This document shows positions 34,353-44,345 of a stretch of 64,000 bases of DNA, in pieces (the stretch's first letter is position 1; every line of letters begins with the position of its first letter). The stretch covers positions 23,430 to 87,429 of the forward strand of contig JAUQQO010000040.1 of assembly GCA_030549795.1 (NCBI GenBank), read 5' to 3'. The notes below the pieces were generated by a model. The model did not search any database. It saw only the letters and a program-made list of their open reading frames with translations, and was not told where the DNA came from. Both the position numbers and the translations under genes were made by a program. This DNA is from Pseudomonadota bacterium. GTDB taxonomy: Bacteria; Pseudomonadota; Alphaproteobacteria; Geminicoccales; Geminicoccaceae.

Positions 34353-36149
34353 CTAGCGCCCGATGGCGTAGGCCTGCATCAGTCGCGCCGTAGCGGCAGC
34401 GTGAAGAAAAGAGCCTTTGCGCGCGACCGCGGTGAGACGCCCGATCGACCAGCCGTCGCGAATATCCACTCGGTGCCCGCGGCGCGCGAGCTCTTCGAGC
34501 GTGGTATAGGGGAAACGCTCCTCGATCGCGAGCGCGCGCGGCCGCGCCCGGCGGGGATAGAACGAGGAGGGCCAGTGTTCGGCGAAAAACAGGGGCGCGT
34601 CGATCGCCGCCTGGAGGTCGAGGCCGTGGACGAGGTGGCGCAGGAGAAAGACCAGCTGCCACTGGTCCTGCTGGTCGCCGCCGGGGGTGCCACAGGCGAG
34701 ATAGGGTTCGCCGTCTTCGAGTACGAGAGTGGGCGAGAGAGTGGTGCGCGGACGTTTGCCGGGAGCGAGCGCGTCCGGCCGCTCGCGTTCGAGGCGGAAC
34801 ATCTGACCGCGCGTGCCGAGACAAAAGCCGAGTTCGGGAATGGTGGGGCTCGACTGTAGCCAGCCGCCCGAGGGCGTAGCCGAGATCAGGTTGCCGAAAC
34901 GGTCAGCGACGTCGATGTGGCAAGTGTCGCGGCGGCCGCGGTTTTCACCGAGCGGCCCGAACGTCGGCTCCGAACCGGCGAAGTCTGCTTCAACACAGGC
35001 CTTCTGCCAGCCGTCGACCGCGAGCTCGACCTGGCGTTCGTAGCCCGCGATGGCACCGGGTCGAAACGCGCTCGAGGCCTCAAGGCCAAGAAGCGTGCGG
35101 CGCTGGGCAGCATAAGCCGGCGACAGCAAACGGTCGAGGGGAACCGGGACGAAGGCTGGATCGCCATAGTAAGCCTCGCGATCGGCCATCGCGAGCTTGA
35201 GCGCCTCAACGACCAGGTGCACGAACTCGGGCCCCTCGTCGGCGGCGGTTTCCACGCCGCTGCCCTCCAGGATGGCAAGGGCCTGCAGGAGCACCGGACC
35301 CTGCCCCCAGGGGCCGGTCTTGCACACCCGCCAGCGGCCGAAGTCGAGACTCACCGGTTCTTCGAAACATGCCGACCAGGCGGCAAGATCGGAGCCGCGC
35401 AGAAACGCGCGGTGCGGCCGGCCGAGCGCGTCCATGACTTCGGTAGAGCAGCAAAAGCGGTCGATCGCCTCGGCCACGAACCCTTCCCGCCACGCTCGCC
35501 GCGCCGCCTCGATCTGCGCCTCGCGTCCACCGCCGACTGCCTGCGCTTCGCTGAGCAAGCGCCGGTAGGTGGCGGCGAGGGTCGGGTTGCGAAACAGGGT
35601 TCCGGCAGCCGGCGGCTCGCCGTTTGGCAGCCACAGCGCGGCCGAGGTCGGCCAGTGAGCGCGGAACCAGGCTGCGCGCGCAGCGATTGTGTCAGCACAG
35701 CGCGGAAGGAGCGGATGGCCCCGCTCGGCATAGGCAATCGCGGGCTCGAGCACGGTGGCGAGATCGAGCGTGCCGTACTCGAGCAAGAGCAAGAGCCAAG
35801 CGTCGACCGCACCCGGGACGACAGCGGGCAACAGCCCATCATCGGGAATCACCTCGATGCCGAGCGCCTCGCAGGCTTCGATGGTGGCGCTCTGCGGGGC
35901 AGGGCCCTGGCCGCAGAGTACGCGCACGCGGCGCGCGCGGGCGTCCCAGAACAGAGCCGGCATGTCGCCGCCGGGGCCGTTGAGGTGGGGTTCCACCACC
36001 TGCAGCACGAAGCCGCCCGCCACTGCCGCATCGAAGGCGTTGCCACCCAGCTCGAGCATACGCATGGCAGCGGCGCTCGCGATCCAATGGGTGCTCGCTA
36101 CCACGCCGAAGGTGCCGGTGATCACCGGGCGAGTCGCAAAGCGCTCCAT
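34353..36149 (-). CDS. Gamma-glutamyltransferase-like Ntn hydrolase
   Basis: A 598-residue GGT-family protein. The large-subunit part includes ASTHWIASAAAMRMLELGGNAFDAAVA [core: MLELGGNAFDAAVA] and VEPHLNGPGGDM; the autocleavage Thr is near residue 409 (RRDTCHIDVADRFGN), followed by the small-subunit loop SATPSGGW and TLSPTLV. The family transfers or hydrolyses gamma-glutamyl groups, for example from glutathione. No signal peptide is visible, unlike periplasmic GGT, so it may be cytoplasmic and closer to the YwrD/acylase-like branch. The ATG at 36149 has GGAGGAGA seven bases upstream; the frame extends five codons further. Confidence 0.88.
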   Translation of the reverse strand: MERFATRPVITGTFGVVASTHWIASAAAMRMLELGGNAFDAAVAGGFVLQVVEPHLNGPGGDMPALFWDARARRVRVLCGQGPAPQSATIEACEALGIEVIPDDGLLPAVVPGAVDAWLLLLLEYGTLDLATVLEPAIAYAERGHPLLPRCADTIAARAAWFRAHWPTSAALWLPNGEPPAAGTLFRNPTLAATYRRLLSEAQAVGGGREAQIEAARRAWREGFVAEAIDRFCCSTEVMDALGRPHRAFLRGSDLAAWSACFEEPVSLDFGRWRVCKTGPWGQGPVLLQALAILEGSGVETAADEGPEFVHLVVEALKLAMADREAYYGDPAFVPVPLDRLLSPAYAAQRRTLLGLEASSAFRPGAIAGYERQVELAVDGWQKACVEADFAGSEPTFGPLGENRGRRDTCHIDVADRFGNLISATPSGGWLQSSPTIPELGFCLGTRGQMFRLERERPDALAPGKRPRTTLSPTLVLEDGEPYLACGTPGGDQQDQWQLVFLLRHLVHGLDLQAAIDAPLFFAEHWPSSFYPRRARPRALAIEERFPYTTLEELARRGHRVDIRDGWSIGRLTAVARKGSFLHAAATARLMQAYAIGR

Positions 36150-36620
36150 CGTGATCTCCTCCACGAGGGCTCTAGCCTCGCGCAGGTCGTCGCCCGAACG
36201 TTACCGGCCGAGGACGGCGAGCACGTGGCGAGGTCCGGCGATCGTACCATCCCCGCGGGCTTTCGGCCCCGAGGTCCCAAGCGGTGGCCATAGCGTGCCT
36301 ACAGCGTGCACGCGGCCGAGCTCCCACTCTTGCCACAGCTGTTGCCAAAGCCCGACCCGCTGGCAAGAGCGAGAAAACGACCGGCCGATCGCGACAGAGC
36401 AGTGTTACCGGGGACGATGGTGCGATCGGTCAGGGAAGGCAACCGCGAGCTCCTCCACTTCTGGCGCCCTCGCAGCGGCTTCCCCGGCAGAACAAGGTCG
36501 GGGTGAATTAGACAAGAACGATCGGAAAATCAGTTCGACGCGCGTGTCGCACACCATTTTCCTCAACTCAGAGCGGATCGGGGCGTCGCCACGCCCGAAG
36601 GTGGCGGACGCCGTGTCGGT
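36150..36620 (-). other. 471-base intergenic region
   Basis: Lies upstream of the seven-gene GGT-to-TRAP cluster and downstream of the DMT transporter gene. The part at about 36500-36560 is more AT-rich than its surroundings and could hold the cluster promoter, but I see no clean -35/-10 pair. A hairpin at 36582-36612 is listed separately. No open frame here resembles a family. Confidence 0.5.
36582..36612 (-). terminator. Hairpin after the DMT transporter gene
   Basis: Arms GGCGTCGCCAC and GTGGCGGACGCC pair over 11 bases with one bulged G around an eight-base loop, nine bases past the stop at 36621. It lacks a following U-run on either strand, so it is a possible rather than a classical intrinsic terminator. 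Confidence 0.4.
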
Positions 36621-37547
36621 TCACACCGCCGGCATTTCGCCGCGGGTACCGGGGCTCGCGGTGCCGAGTCGCAAGGTCTCCCGCCAGAGAATGTAAAGGC
36701 CGCTTGCAGCCACAAGCACCATGCCGAGGAAGAGCATGGGTGAGGGCCGATCGCCGAAGATGAAAAGGCCGAAGATCACCGCCCAGAACATCTGGGTGTA
36801 CTGAAACGGCGCCACGATCGAGGCCGGGGCTTCGCGGGTGGCGAGCACGAGCGCAGCCTGCGCACTGCCGAGCAAGAGCCCGGCCAGAGCCGTCGGCCAG
36901 AGCGCTTCGAGGTCGAGCGGCTGCCAGAGAAACACCGCGCCAGGCGCGGCAACGAGGCCGATGGCGAGGAAGAGCAACAAGAGGATCGCAGAACTCGTCT
37001 CTGAATCGCCGATCCGCTTGAGCACAGTCATCGCCGCCGCTCCGAACACCGCCGCGGCCGTCGCGAGGACGTGCCCAAGGCCCAGGGTCGCGAAGTCCGG
37101 ACGGACCATGATGAGCACGCCCGCAAAGCCGACCGCAGAGGCACTCCAACGTCGCCAGCCCACCTGTTCGCGCAAGAAGAAGGCGGAAAATGCGGTAAAG
37201 AGGATGGGGGCGAGGAAGAGCAGGGCATAGGCGTCGGCGAGTGGGAGAAGCGCAAAGGATCGCCATGCGCACAGCGCACACAGCGCAGTCAGGATCCCGC
37301 GCGCCGCGACGAGCTTGAGGTTTCGGGGCAGAAGAGCGCGCAGGCCACCGCGCCCGCGGGCGAGCAAGAACACCGGCAAAAGGGCGAAAAGGCTCGCGAT
37401 GAGGGCGATCTGCTCGACCGCGAAGCGTTGTGCTGCGAGTTTGATGAGCGCATCTGCGGCTGAAAAGCACAAGTAACTGACAACCGCCGCGAACACCGCG
37501 CGCACCGACGTCTTCGCCGGTGCAGCGAGGGCCGAAGATCCACGCAT
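36621..37547 (-). CDS. DMT-superfamily (EamA) transporter
   Basis: A 308-residue protein with ten predicted helices in two EamA repeats. The first repeat starts VSYLCFSAADALIKLAAQ and includes the typical FLREQVGWRRWSASAVGFAGVL; the second ends IFGLFIFGDRPSPMLFLGMVL. Such proteins export or import amino acids, nucleotides or other metabolites; nothing here fixes the substrate. It stands alone, 154 bases from the end of the rrf2 gene on the same strand. Confidence 0.9.
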   Translation of the reverse strand: MRGSSALAAPAKTSVRAVFAAVVSYLCFSAADALIKLAAQRFAVEQIALIASLFALLPVFLLARGRGGLRALLPRNLKLVAARGILTALCALCAWRSFALLPLADAYALLFLAPILFTAFSAFFLREQVGWRRWSASAVGFAGVLIMVRPDFATLGLGHVLATAAAVFGAAAMTVLKRIGDSETSSAILLLLFLAIGLVAAPGAVFLWQPLDLEALWPTALAGLLLGSAQAALVLATREAPASIVAPFQYTQMFWAVIFGLFIFGDRPSPMLFLGMVLVAASGLYILWRETLRLGTASPGTRGEMPAV

Positions 37548-37701
37548 GGCAAATCCGAACGCAGGCCGATCCGACGACCGACTAGATAGAGTTGGGTCGG
37601 AGCCGACAGCTGTGCGAAAATAACGTAGGCTTATGTCATCGTAGCGGGAGCAGCGGCAGGAAGAGGGGCTGCGCGCCGAGCGGGCCGTTCGGCAAAGAGC
37701 G

Positions 37702-38151
37702 CTAGATCACGAAATCCAGATCGGGGGCGCGCGGTGCGCAACCGGCGGCAGCGGCGCGGTCGCACAAGGACTCGAGCGAGACTTGCGCCAGCCGTTCAAG
37801 CGAGAGCGCTTCGAGTTCCGCCCAAAGCGGCGCTAAGACCTCGCGGGCAAGGCGCGAGCCGCTCTCTTTGGGTTCTCGGGGCTCTTCTTTAAGCGCGAGC
37901 AGGATGTCGGCGACGCTTATGCGCCGGCGCTCGCGCGCGAGCCGATAGCCGCCTTTGGGCCCGCGTAGGCTCTTGAGGATCCCGGCGCGCACGAGCTGCT
38001 GCATGAGCTGCTCGAGGTGTCGGCGCGGTAGATCGAGGCGGGCCGCCGTCTCCTTGCTCGGCACCGGAGCGCTCGAGCCATAGAGCGCGATGTCGAGTAC
38101 CGCTTCGAGGGCGAGCTGGAGCCGCCGGTCTGGGACGCCCAAGCCGATCAT
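37702..38151 (-). CDS. Rrf2-family transcriptional regulator without the usual cysteine cluster
   Basis: A 149-residue winged-helix regulator. The recognition region [22 protein letters not shown] and the wing [22 protein letters not shown] are typical of Rrf2/IscR. The three-Cys iron-sulfur motif of IscR is missing; the only cysteines are C-x7-C near the C-terminus ([11 protein letters not shown]), so cluster sensing is uncertain. It overlaps dut by four bases (ATGA) and ends the ubiE-ubiB-coaBC-dut operon. Its target is unknown. Confidence 0.85.
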   Translation of the reverse strand: MIGLGVPDRRLQLALEAVLDIALYGSSAPVPSKETAARLDLPRRHLEQLMQQLVRAGILKSLRGPKGGYRLARERRRISVADILLALKEEPREPKESGSRLAREVLAPLWAELEALSLERLAQVSLESLCDRAAAAGCAPRAPDLDFVI

Positions 38152-38633
38152 GGCCGTGACACCTCGTCGGCGGAGACTCCGGTCGAGCCGAATCCGCCCT
38201 GCCCGCGCGCGGTCGCGCGTGTGTCAACATGTTTCTCCTCCCACGCGAGCCGAGCCACGGGGGCGACGACCAGCTGAGCGATGCGGTCGCCGCGTCGGAT
38301 GGTCACGGGTTCCTGCCCGAGGTTGATGAGGATAACCGCGACCTCGCCCCGGTAGTCGGCATCGATGGTGCCGGGTGCGTTGAGAACGGTCAGTCCGAAA
38401 CGGAGAGCGAGACCGGAGCGCGGGCGCACCTGGGCCTCGAACCCTTCGGGCAAAGCGATCCGGATACCGGTCGGGACGAGGGCACGCGCGCCCGGGGCAA
38501 GAGAGAGCGGCTGTTCGGCAGGAATGGCCGCCAAGAGGTCCACCCCCGCGGCCTGGGCACTCGCATAGGCTGGCAGTGGCAAGTCGCCGGCGTGCGGCAG
38601 ACGTTCGACTGCGACGACGACGGAGGTGCTCAC
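38148..38633 (-). CDS. dut: dUTP diphosphatase
   Basis: A 161-residue trimeric dUTPase that hydrolyses dUTP to dUMP and keeps uracil out of DNA. The five motifs are visible, including [35 protein letters not shown] [motifs II-III in parts: PRSGLAL and [10 protein letters not shown]], [10 protein letters not shown] and the C-terminal Phe-containing [11 protein letters not shown]. The frame is open to 38699, but the GTG at 38633 overlaps the coaBC stop (GTGA) and gives the normal length. The coaBC-dut pairing is widespread. Confidence 0.96.
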   Translation of the reverse strand: MSTSVVVAVERLPHAGDLPLPAYASAQAAGVDLLAAIPAEQPLSLAPGARALVPTGIRIALPEGFEAQVRPRSGLALRFGLTVLNAPGTIDADYRGEVAVILINLGQEPVTIRRGDRIAQLVVAPVARLAWEEKHVDTRATARGQGGFGSTGVSADEVSRP

Positions 38634-39844
38634 GGCGCAGTGCGACCCAAGGCGAGCGCGATCCGTGCGACGAGCCGGCGCGCCACCTCTTCTTTGCAAA
38701 GCTCGGGCCAGGCCTCGGCCGGCCCGTCGCCGGTGATGAGCAGGACCTGGTTCCGTTCTCCGCCGAAGACCTGCGAGCCCGGCGAAACGTCATTGGCAAG
38801 GATCCAATCGCAACCCTTTTTGGCCCGCTTGCGCCGCGCCGCCGCTTCGAGCTCGCCGGTCTCAGCAGCGAACCCGACGACGAGACGGGGCCGCGCGCGC
38901 TCATGACGGGAAAGCGTGGCGAGGATGTCAGGGTTCTCGACGAGCCGCAGCACGGGCGGCGCTGCGCCTTCCTCCTTTTTGAGCTTCTGCGGCGCTGACA
39001 TTTCAGGGCGCCAATCGGCGACTGCTGCTGCGCAGACGGCAACGTCGACGGGCAGCGCCGCCTCGCAGGCGGCGAGCATGTCGCGAGCACTCTCAACGTG
39101 GACGGTGTGCACCCCCGGGGGATCGGGGATCGCCACTGGCCCCGAGACGAGGGTTACCTGGGCTCCTGCCCGGGCAAGAGCGGCAGCGATCGCGTGACCC
39201 TGACGACCGGAGCTGCGGTTGGCAATAAAGCGCACGGGATCGATCGCCTCACAAGTAGGCCCGCTCGTGACGAGCGCGCGCACGCCTCGAAGCGGTTGGG
39301 ATTGCGGCTCGAGCCGGACGAGGATGCGCTCAACCAACACATCCGGCTCGACCAGTCGGCCAGGACCGGTCTCTCCGCAAGCCATATCGCCTTCCGCAGG
39401 CCCCACGAACTCTACTCCATCGTGGATGAGTTGCGCGACGTTGCGCTGCGTGGCCGGATGGCGCCACATGAAGGGGTTCATAGCGGGAGCGACGAGGACC
39501 GGCTTATCGGTGGCGAGTAGAAGAGTGGAAGCGAGGTCATCAGCCAGGCCGTGTGCCATCTTAGCGATAATATCGGCCGTGGCCGGAGCGACGACGACGA
39601 GATCGGCTTCACGCGACAGCCGAATATGGCCCATCTCCGCCTCGTCGGTGAGCGAGAAGAGATCATCATAGACTTTTTCGCCCGAGAGAGCAGCGAGGGC
39701 GAGTGGACTTACGAGTTCTTTGGCAGCGCGGGTTAGCACGCAGCGCACCGCGATGCCTCGTTCCTTAAGACGGCGGACGAGCTCTTGCGCCTTATAGGCC
39801 GCAATTCCGCCGGTGATGATCAACAGGACGCGCCTGCCCGACAA
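38630..39844 (-). CDS. coaBC: Bifunctional phosphopantothenoylcysteine decarboxylase/synthetase
   Basis: A 404-residue two-domain enzyme in CoA synthesis. The N-terminal CoaC domain (flavoprotein, residues 1-185) begins [19 protein letters not shown] and has the catalytic His region [19 protein letters not shown] and [16 protein letters not shown]. The C-terminal CoaB domain (about 190-400) has [25 protein letters not shown] [core: [12 protein letters not shown]] and [12 protein letters not shown] with the Lys used for CTP-dependent ligation. It overlaps dut and follows ubiB by about 45 bases. Confidence 0.97.
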   Translation of the reverse strand: MSGRRVLLIITGGIAAYKAQELVRRLKERGIAVRCVLTRAAKELVSPLALAALSGEKVYDDLFSLTDEAEMGHIRLSREADLVVVAPATADIIAKMAHGLADDLASTLLLATDKPVLVAPAMNPFMWRHPATQRNVAQLIHDGVEFVGPAEGDMACGETGPGRLVEPDVLVERILVRLEPQSQPLRGVRALVTSGPTCEAIDPVRFIANRSSGRQGHAIAAALARAGAQVTLVSGPVAIPDPPGVHTVHVESARDMLAACEAALPVDVAVCAAAVADWRPEMSAPQKLKKEEGAAPPVLRLVENPDILATLSRHERARPRLVVGFAAETGELEAAARRKRAKKGCDWILANDVSPGSQVFGGERNQVLLITGDGPAEAWPELCKEEVARRLVARIALALGRTAP

Positions 39845-39889
39845 CGCCTCGATCCCAAAATGCTTCAGGCCCGCGAGTGTGCCGCGCCC

Positions 39890-41392
39890 TCAGCCCAAGG
39901 CAAGGCCGAGGAGAAGTCCTAAAGCAAGTGCGAGCGCCCAGCCGATGACATCCGGGCGGGTGGGTGCGGGTGGGGTGCGGGCGGGCGGCTGTTCGAGCAG
40001 ACGCTCGAGCCGGCCGATCGTGGCCGGCAGGCGGCGCAGGGCATCGAGGCCCTCGGCCACCGCTTCGCGCAGCTGGGCTTCGGGACCGAGATTTTCCCGC
40101 ATCCAATCTTCGACCAGTGGCCGCGCGAGGGCCCAGATGTTGACGGAAGGGTTGAGGGCGCGCCCCACCCCCTCGGCGACGACCATGGTCTTCTGAAGGA
40201 GCAGGAGCTGAGGTTGGGTCTGCATTTCGAACTCTTCGGCGGTAGCGAGGAGCTGGCCCAAGAGGCGTCCGAAAGAGATCTCGCTCAAGGGAAGCCCCAA
40301 GATCGGCTCGCCGAGCGCGCGGCAGGCCTGGGTGAAGGCGGCCTTGTCCTGATCCGGGGGGAGAAAGCCGGCGCGGAAAAAGACATCGGCGACACGAGCA
40401 TAGTCCCGCTCGAGGAACCCCAAGAGAATCTCGCAGAGGTTGCGCCGATCGGCGAGGTCGAGCCGACCCATGATCCCGAAGTCAAGCGCGACGATGTCGC
40501 CGGTCTTGGGATCGATGAGCATGTTGCCGGGATGCATGTCGGCATGGAAGAAACCATCGCGGAACACCTGGTTGAAGAAAACCACGGCAGCGCGCTCTAA
40601 AATTGCGTCCGGATCGAGCCCGGCTTCGATCAGACGCTCGCGCTCATCGACCGGAAGTCCTTCCACCCATTCGAAGGTGACCACTCGTCTTCCGGTACGG
40701 CGCCAGTCGACGGCAGGCACGCGGAAGCCCACGGCATCACGATTGTTCTCGGCGAATTCCGCCGCTGCTGCCGCTTCCAGGCGCAGATCCATCTCGCGGC
40801 GGGTGGAACGGGCCAAGAAGCGCACCGCCTCCACAGGCCGGTAGCGGCGCAGAGGCGGATGCAGCCGTTCCGCCCATTCCGCGAGCCAGAGGAAGAAATC
40901 GAGATCGCGCCCGATCGCTTCTTCGATACCCGGGCGCAGGATCTTGACCGCAACGAGCGCTCCTTCGGTGGTACGAGCCCGGTGCACCTGTGCGATCGAT
41001 GCAGCGGCCACCGGCTCCTGTGCGAACTCGCAAAAAAGCGCCTCGATCGGTTGCTCGAGATCGCGTTCGATGACCGCGCGCGCCTGTTCGACCGGAAAGG
41101 GCGGCAATCGGTCTTGCAGGAGCGAAAGATCGCGGGCGATCGTCTCGCCTAAAAGATCGGCGCGCGTGGCGAGCGACTGTCCGAGCTTGATAAAGGCGGG
41201 GCCCATCTCCTGCAGCGCGCGGGCGAGCCGTTCACCGGGTCGACCAGGGGCGCTCTTATCGACGAACCGTTCGGCGAACTCGACGAAGGGTACGAGCTGC
41301 GGGACGAGGGCGAAGGGAAAGAGCGCATTGTGGCGCGCCAGCGAGCGGGCGCAGGCAAGCAAGCGGGCGAGGTTGCGCACTCCGCGCAGCAT
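39890..41392 (-). CDS. ubiB: UbiB, ubiquinone biosynthesis kinase-like protein
   Basis: A 500-residue atypical ADCK/ABC1 kinase-like protein needed for ubiquinone synthesis. The KxGQ-type motif is in PAFIKLGQSLATRADL; the Ala-rich loop is in AAASIAQVHRA; the Lys follows in LVAVKILRPG; DFG equivalents occur in GDIVALDFGIMGRL. The N-terminal part and the final hydrophobic helix (DVIGWALALALGLLLGLAL, near residues 480-500) suggest membrane association. It lies six bases after ubiE. Confidence 0.95.
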   Translation of the reverse strand: MLRGVRNLARLLACARSLARHNALFPFALVPQLVPFVEFAERFVDKSAPGRPGERLARALQEMGPAFIKLGQSLATRADLLGETIARDLSLLQDRLPPFPVEQARAVIERDLEQPIEALFCEFAQEPVAAASIAQVHRARTTEGALVAVKILRPGIEEAIGRDLDFFLWLAEWAERLHPPLRRYRPVEAVRFLARSTRREMDLRLEAAAAAEFAENNRDAVGFRVPAVDWRRTGRRVVTFEWVEGLPVDERERLIEAGLDPDAILERAAVVFFNQVFRDGFFHADMHPGNMLIDPKTGDIVALDFGIMGRLDLADRRNLCEILLGFLERDYARVADVFFRAGFLPPDQDKAAFTQACRALGEPILGLPLSEISFGRLLGQLLATAEEFEMQTQPQLLLLQKTMVVAEGVGRALNPSVNIWALARPLVEDWMRENLGPEAQLREAVAEGLDALRRLPATIGRLERLLEQPPARTPPAPTRPDVIGWALALALGLLLGLALG

Positions 41393-41398
41393 GCTCGC

Positions 41399-42172
41399 TC
41401 ACAAGCGCCAAGCGGAATGGATCGCGGCGATCCCGCCGGTGAGGTTGCGAACGCGTACCTGCTCGAGCCCCGCCGCCTCGATAAGCGCTGCGAACGTTCG
41501 TTGATCAGGGAAGCGGCGAATACTTTCGGCAAGGTAGCGGTAACTCGCAGCGTCACCGGCCACCAGCCCACCAAGCGCCGGCAAGACAGTAAAAGAGTAG
41601 AGATCGTAGAGCGGCTCCAAAAGCGGTAAGAGGAACTTGGAGAACTCGAGGCACAAAAAGCGTCCACCGGGCTTCAACACCCGACGCGCTTCCGCGAGCG
41701 CGCGGTCGATGTGGGTGACGTTGCGGATGCCGAAGGCGATCGTATAAGCGTCGACGCTCGCATCGGGCAACGGCAGGCGCTGAGCGTCGCCCACCACCCA
41801 GTCGATCTCGCCGAGCCAGCCGGCATCGAGGGCGCGATCGCGCCCCACCTGGATCATCGCCAGATTATAGTCGACGACGGTGACGCGTGCCTTTCCATCG
41901 AGGCGGGCGAGCAAGCGCATCGCCACGTCGCCCGTGCCTCCGGCGACGTCCACGAGGTGTATGCCCGGGCGCGGCATCAGCCAGTCGAGCATCGCCTCTT
42001 TCCAAAGGCGGTGGATGCCTGCGCTCATGAGGTCGTTCATGAGATCATAACGGGCGGCGACCCGCTCGAAGACGGCCTTGACGCGACCGGCCTTCTCTTC
42101 CGGCGCGATCTCCTCAAAGCCGAAGGAGGCGGCGAGCCGCGCCGCGGCGCTTGCAGGATCTTCGGGGCTCAT
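41399..42172 (-). CDS. ubiE: UbiE C-methyltransferase (ubiquinone/menaquinone)
   Basis: A 257-residue SAM-dependent methyltransferase that adds the ring C-methyl group in ubiquinone synthesis. UbiE motifs: [17 protein letters not shown], the SAM loop [32 protein letters not shown] and [14 protein letters not shown]. The frame runs to 42358, but the ATG at 42172 gives the normal protein. It heads the operon ubiE-ubiB-coaBC-dut-rrf2 and diverges from mutM with 77 bases between starts. Confidence 0.96.
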   Translation of the reverse strand: MSPEDPASAAARLAASFGFEEIAPEEKAGRVKAVFERVAARYDLMNDLMSAGIHRLWKEAMLDWLMPRPGIHLVDVAGGTGDVAMRLLARLDGKARVTVVDYNLAMIQVGRDRALDAGWLGEIDWVVGDAQRLPLPDASVDAYTIAFGIRNVTHIDRALAEARRVLKPGGRFLCLEFSKFLLPLLEPLYDLYSFTVLPALGGLVAGDAASYRYLAESIRRFPDQRTFAALIEAAGLEQVRVRNLTGGIAAIHSAWRL

Positions 42173-42249
42173 GCAGACAGGGCCCGGTCCTTGGCGACCG
42201 TCGTCCCTTACGCGGCGGCCGCCGGGCCGGCAAGGCTGCGTGCGCACGG

Positions 42250-43065
42250 GTGCCAGAGCTCCCCGAAGTCGAGACGATCCTCCGCGGATTGGCGCTACGT
42301 TTGACCGGTCGCCGCATCGTGGGGCTCGATCAGCGGCGGCCGGATCTGCGGGCGCCATTGCCGTCCGGACTGAGCGAGCGGCTCGTCGGGCGGCGGTTCG
42401 AGGGCTTCGCGCGGCGGGGCAAGTTCATCCTCGCCACCCTCGACGACGGCTGGACGCTCCTCTTTCATCTCGGCATGTCGGGCCGATTGGTGCTCGACGG
42501 GGCGTCAAGAGGACCGCACGAACACCTCACCTTTCTCTTCGACGACGGCAGCCGCTTGCGGTTCGTCGATCCGCGTCGTTTCGGCATGCTCGACCTGTGG
42601 CCGAGCGCACGGCTCGCGGAGCATCCTTCACTGCGGGACCTCGGGGTGGAGCCGCTCGATCCCGGTTTCGACGCTCGGCTCTTGGGGGAGCTCCTGCGCG
42701 GGCGGCGCGCGCCGCTTAAGAGCGTGCTCATGGATCAGCGGGTCGTGGCCGGGCTCGGTAACATTTATGCGAACGAGGCGCTGTTCCGCGCCCGGTTGTG
42801 CCCGCTGCGCGCGGCTTCGACACTCGGCCCGGTGCAAATCGCGCGCCTCGTCGCGGCGATACGAGCGACGCTTGATGACGCCATCGCCAAGGGCGGGACG
42901 AGCTTACGCGACTATGTGCAAGCGAACGGCGAGCTCGGCTCCTTTCAGAACGACTTTATGGTCTACGATCGCGAGGGCCAACCCTGCCCGGTGTGCAGCC
43001 GGCCGATCCGCCGCATCGTCCAGGCCGGGCGTTCGACCTATTTCTGTTCGCGCTGTCAACGGTAA
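42250..43065 (+). CDS. mutM: Formamidopyrimidine-DNA glycosylase (Fpg)
   Basis: A 271-residue bifunctional glycosylase/AP-lyase that removes 8-oxoguanine. The start is GTG, giving (after Met removal) [13 protein letters not shown] with the catalytic Pro and Glu. Later motifs are [20 protein letters not shown], the helix-two-turn-helix around [15 protein letters not shown], and a C-terminal four-Cys zinc finger ([10 protein letters not shown]... and FCSRCQR). The long upstream frame is not part of the gene because the catalytic Pro must be at position 2. Confidence 0.97.
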   Translation: MPELPEVETILRGLALRLTGRRIVGLDQRRPDLRAPLPSGLSERLVGRRFEGFARRGKFILATLDDGWTLLFHLGMSGRLVLDGASRGPHEHLTFLFDDGSRLRFVDPRRFGMLDLWPSARLAEHPSLRDLGVEPLDPGFDARLLGELLRGRRAPLKSVLMDQRVVAGLGNIYANEALFRARLCPLRAASTLGPVQIARLVAAIRATLDDAIAKGGTSLRDYVQANGELGSFQNDFMVYDREGQPCPVCSRPIRRIVQAGRSTYFCSRCQR

Positions 43066-43196
43066 GTGAGCAGGGGGCTGGACGACGAGCCGATCCTCCT
43101 GCAACTAGCCGCGCGTCACGGCAACCATGTTCGTTGCTGGGGCCGAGAGGCGGCCGCGGGCGGCGCGCGCGGGTCGCCCGGACCGGGAGAAACGCC

Positions 43197-43970
43197 ATGG
43201 CTTATGAAACGATTATCGTGGAAACGCGGGGGCCGGTAGGCTTGATCACGATCAACCGGCCGAAACAGCTCAACGCGCTCAACAGCCAAGTCATCAACGA
43301 GATCGAGCAAGCACTGTGTGCCTTCGATGCCGATCCGAAGATCGCGGCGACCGTGGTCACCGGTAACGAGAAAGCCTTCGCCGCGGGCGCCGACATCAAG
43401 GAGATGTTGAACAAAGACTTCGTTTCGGCGTTTGAGAGCGACTTCGTGGGTGCTTGGAACCGCATCGCCCGTCACAAAAAGCCGATCATCGCAGCGGTGG
43501 CCGGTTACGCGCTGGGCGGGGGCTGCGAGCTCGCGATGATGTGCGACATCATCATCGCCGCGGACAATGCGCGCTTTGGCCAGCCGGAAATCAATCTCGG
43601 CACCATCCCCGGCGTCGGCGGCACGCAACGGCTTACCCGTGCGGTCGGCAAATCCAAGGCGATGGAGATGGTGCTCACCGGTCGACTGATGACAGCGGAA
43701 GAGGCGGAGCGCGCTAATCTCGTCGCGCGGGTAGTTCCGCTCGCGCGGCTTTTGGACGAAGCGATCGCGCTCGGTGAAGAGATCGCCAAAAAGTCGCCGC
43801 TTATCGTGCGGATTGCCAAGGAGGCAGTGAACGTTGCTTTTGAAACGACGTTGCAAGAGGGCATCCGCTTCGAGCAGCGCGTCTTCTATGCGACCTTCGC
43901 CACCGAGGATCGCAAAGAGGGGATGACTGCTTTCACTGAAAAGCGAGCGCCGAACTTCCGCAATCGGTGA
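43197..43970 (+). CDS. Enoyl-CoA hydratase
   Basis: A 257-residue crotonase that hydrates 2-enoyl-CoA in beta-oxidation. The oxyanion loop [10 protein letters not shown], the helix [20 protein letters not shown] with the first catalytic Glu region, and [19 protein letters not shown] with the second Glu are all present. The ATG at 43197 follows a GGGAGA ribosome site. It stands between mutM and rpsT, a gene order also seen upstream of dnaA in other alphaproteobacteria. Confidence 0.95.
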   Translation: MAYETIIVETRGPVGLITINRPKQLNALNSQVINEIEQALCAFDADPKIAATVVTGNEKAFAAGADIKEMLNKDFVSAFESDFVGAWNRIARHKKPIIAAVAGYALGGGCELAMMCDIIIAADNARFGQPEINLGTIPGVGGTQRLTRAVGKSKAMEMVLTGRLMTAEEAERANLVARVVPLARLLDEAIALGEEIAKKSPLIVRIAKEAVNVAFETTLQEGIRFEQRVFYATFATEDRKEGMTAFTEKRAPNFRNR

Positions 43971-44054
43971 TCAGAAGGCGGTTGAGCGTTCGGCGTTGAC
44001 GCCACGCGCCAGCGCCGCTATCAAACCGGGCTCGCATCTTCAGAGAGGGAAGTC

Positions 44055-44345
44055 GTGGCGAACACTGCTTCGGCGCGCAAGCGCGTGCGCCAGACAATCA
44101 AGCGCACGCTCCGTAACAAGGCCCGCAAGAGCCGGATCAAGACCTTCATCCGCAAGGTCGAAGCGGCTCTCGCGGCGGGCGATCCGGTGGCCGCGCGCGA
44201 GGCCTTCAAGGCGGCAGAACCGGAGATCCGGCGCGGCGTGAGCAAAGGTGTCCTCCATCTGAATACCGCTTCGCGCAAGATCTCCAGACTCGCCCGGCGG
44301 ATCAAAGCGCTCGATCTGGCTCAAAGCGGGCAAGCGGCAGGATAG
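44055..44345 (+). CDS. rpsT: 30S ribosomal protein S20
   Basis: A 96-residue basic ribosomal protein that binds 16S rRNA. The N-terminus [20 protein letters not shown] and [16 protein letters not shown] are clear S20 features; the C-terminus [17 protein letters not shown] completes the three-helix bundle. The start is GTG after GAGAGGGAAG. It lies next to dnaA, as in many alphaproteobacteria. Confidence 0.97.
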   Translation: MANTASARKRVRQTIKRTLRNKARKSRIKTFIRKVEAALAAGDPVAAREAFKAAEPEIRRGVSKGVLHLNTASRKISRLARRIKALDLAQSGQAAG

